Positions 63,953 through 64,000 of a stretch of DNA of 64,000 nucleotides are shown one piece after another. Made by a program: the position numbers and the translations under genes. The DNA lies in contig CANMQI010000021.1 of assembly GCA_947499955.1 (NCBI GenBank), forward strand, positions 24,739-88,738. Direction: 5' to 3'. How positions within the stretch are numbered: position 1 is the first letter of the stretch; each line of letters opens with the position of its first letter. The notes under the pieces were generated by a model. That model worked only from the letters and a program-made list of their open reading frames with translations. It had not been told where the DNA came from and searched no databases. The stretch comes from an uncultured Granulosicoccus sp. GTDB lineage: Bacteria; Pseudomonadota; Gammaproteobacteria; Granulosicoccales; Granulosicoccaceae.

Positions 63953-64000
63953 TCCAGTTTCAGCGCGACCAGTATTGCCTCATCCACTCAATCTCGCGCG

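Noticed and set aside
1..64000. tRNA, rRNA or riboswitch genes
   Set aside because: No cloverleaf, rRNA core or riboswitch consensus was recognised by eye. A covariance-model search would be needed to exclude small RNAs.

Overview
The window reads as chromosomal DNA of a marine-type gammaproteobacterium. The basis is moderately high GC, dense coding on both strands, and gammaproteobacterial core families (YceH, MarC, PerM, AidB, Cfa). It also carries TRAP transport, a DmdA-like aminomethyltransferase-fold protein and a caa3-like oxidase. A Granulosicoccus-like lineage would fit, but that is inference. No rRNA, tRNA, CRISPR array or recognisable intact insertion sequence was seen.

Layout. 0-13.4 kb is mixed housekeeping and signalling: the 3' part of a hipA-like kinase gene, yceH, two orphan hybrid histidine kinases, a PHB-depolymerase-like esterase, membrane proteins, a DUF3034 protein with a lipoprotein truncated globin, and an MFS carrier. 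13.6-17.7 kb is an odd segment. It holds an unrecognised 374-aa protein, a AAA+ ATPase of the kind found with contractile injection systems, a MetX-like periplasmic hydrolase and a RibD/DHFR-like reductase. A decayed copy of the reductase gene's 5' end lies upstream of the ATPase.

17.7-23.5 kb carries purine-ureide catabolism: a fused UraD-PuuE allantoinase transcribed left, and uraH, puuD, allE and a GntR/FCD regulator transcribed right. An identical 10-bp site lies in front of both the divergent promoters and the regulator. 23.5-26.8 kb carries cfa, aidB and a DUF2934 gene. 26.9-34.3 kb is a compact leftward operon: ABC importer, amidohydrolase, FAD oxidase, flavodoxin-fold reductase and creatininase. 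A divergent RidA gene lies beside it. It looks like a pathway for an unidentified nitrogenous ring compound.

35.1-40.9 kb is a terminal oxidase operon: CoxB with a cytochrome domain, CoxI-CoxIII fusion, a membrane protein, CtaG and a triheme cytochrome. The heme motif of CoxB has Asn where His is expected. 41.0-44.2 kb holds the DmdA-like gene and divergent hsp20 and cbpA-like genes with heat-shock-like promoter sequences.

44.2-55.2 kb is an accessory region of looser coding. It has a permuted papain-fold protein, a beta-helix-like lipoprotein, a lipoprotein with 27 collagen-like Gly-Gln-Glu triplets, a small TPR-like lipoprotein, an interrupted lipoprotein frame and a NarL-type two-component pair. 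55.2-62.0 kb is one catabolic operon: TRAP transporter, dehydrogenase, LacI regulator, PfkB kinase and class II aldolase, with paired TGCA-N5-TGCA sites upstream. The right end (62-64 kb) has a secreted protein and the C-terminal part of an OLD-family ATPase/TOPRIM protein with an in-frame stop just upstream.
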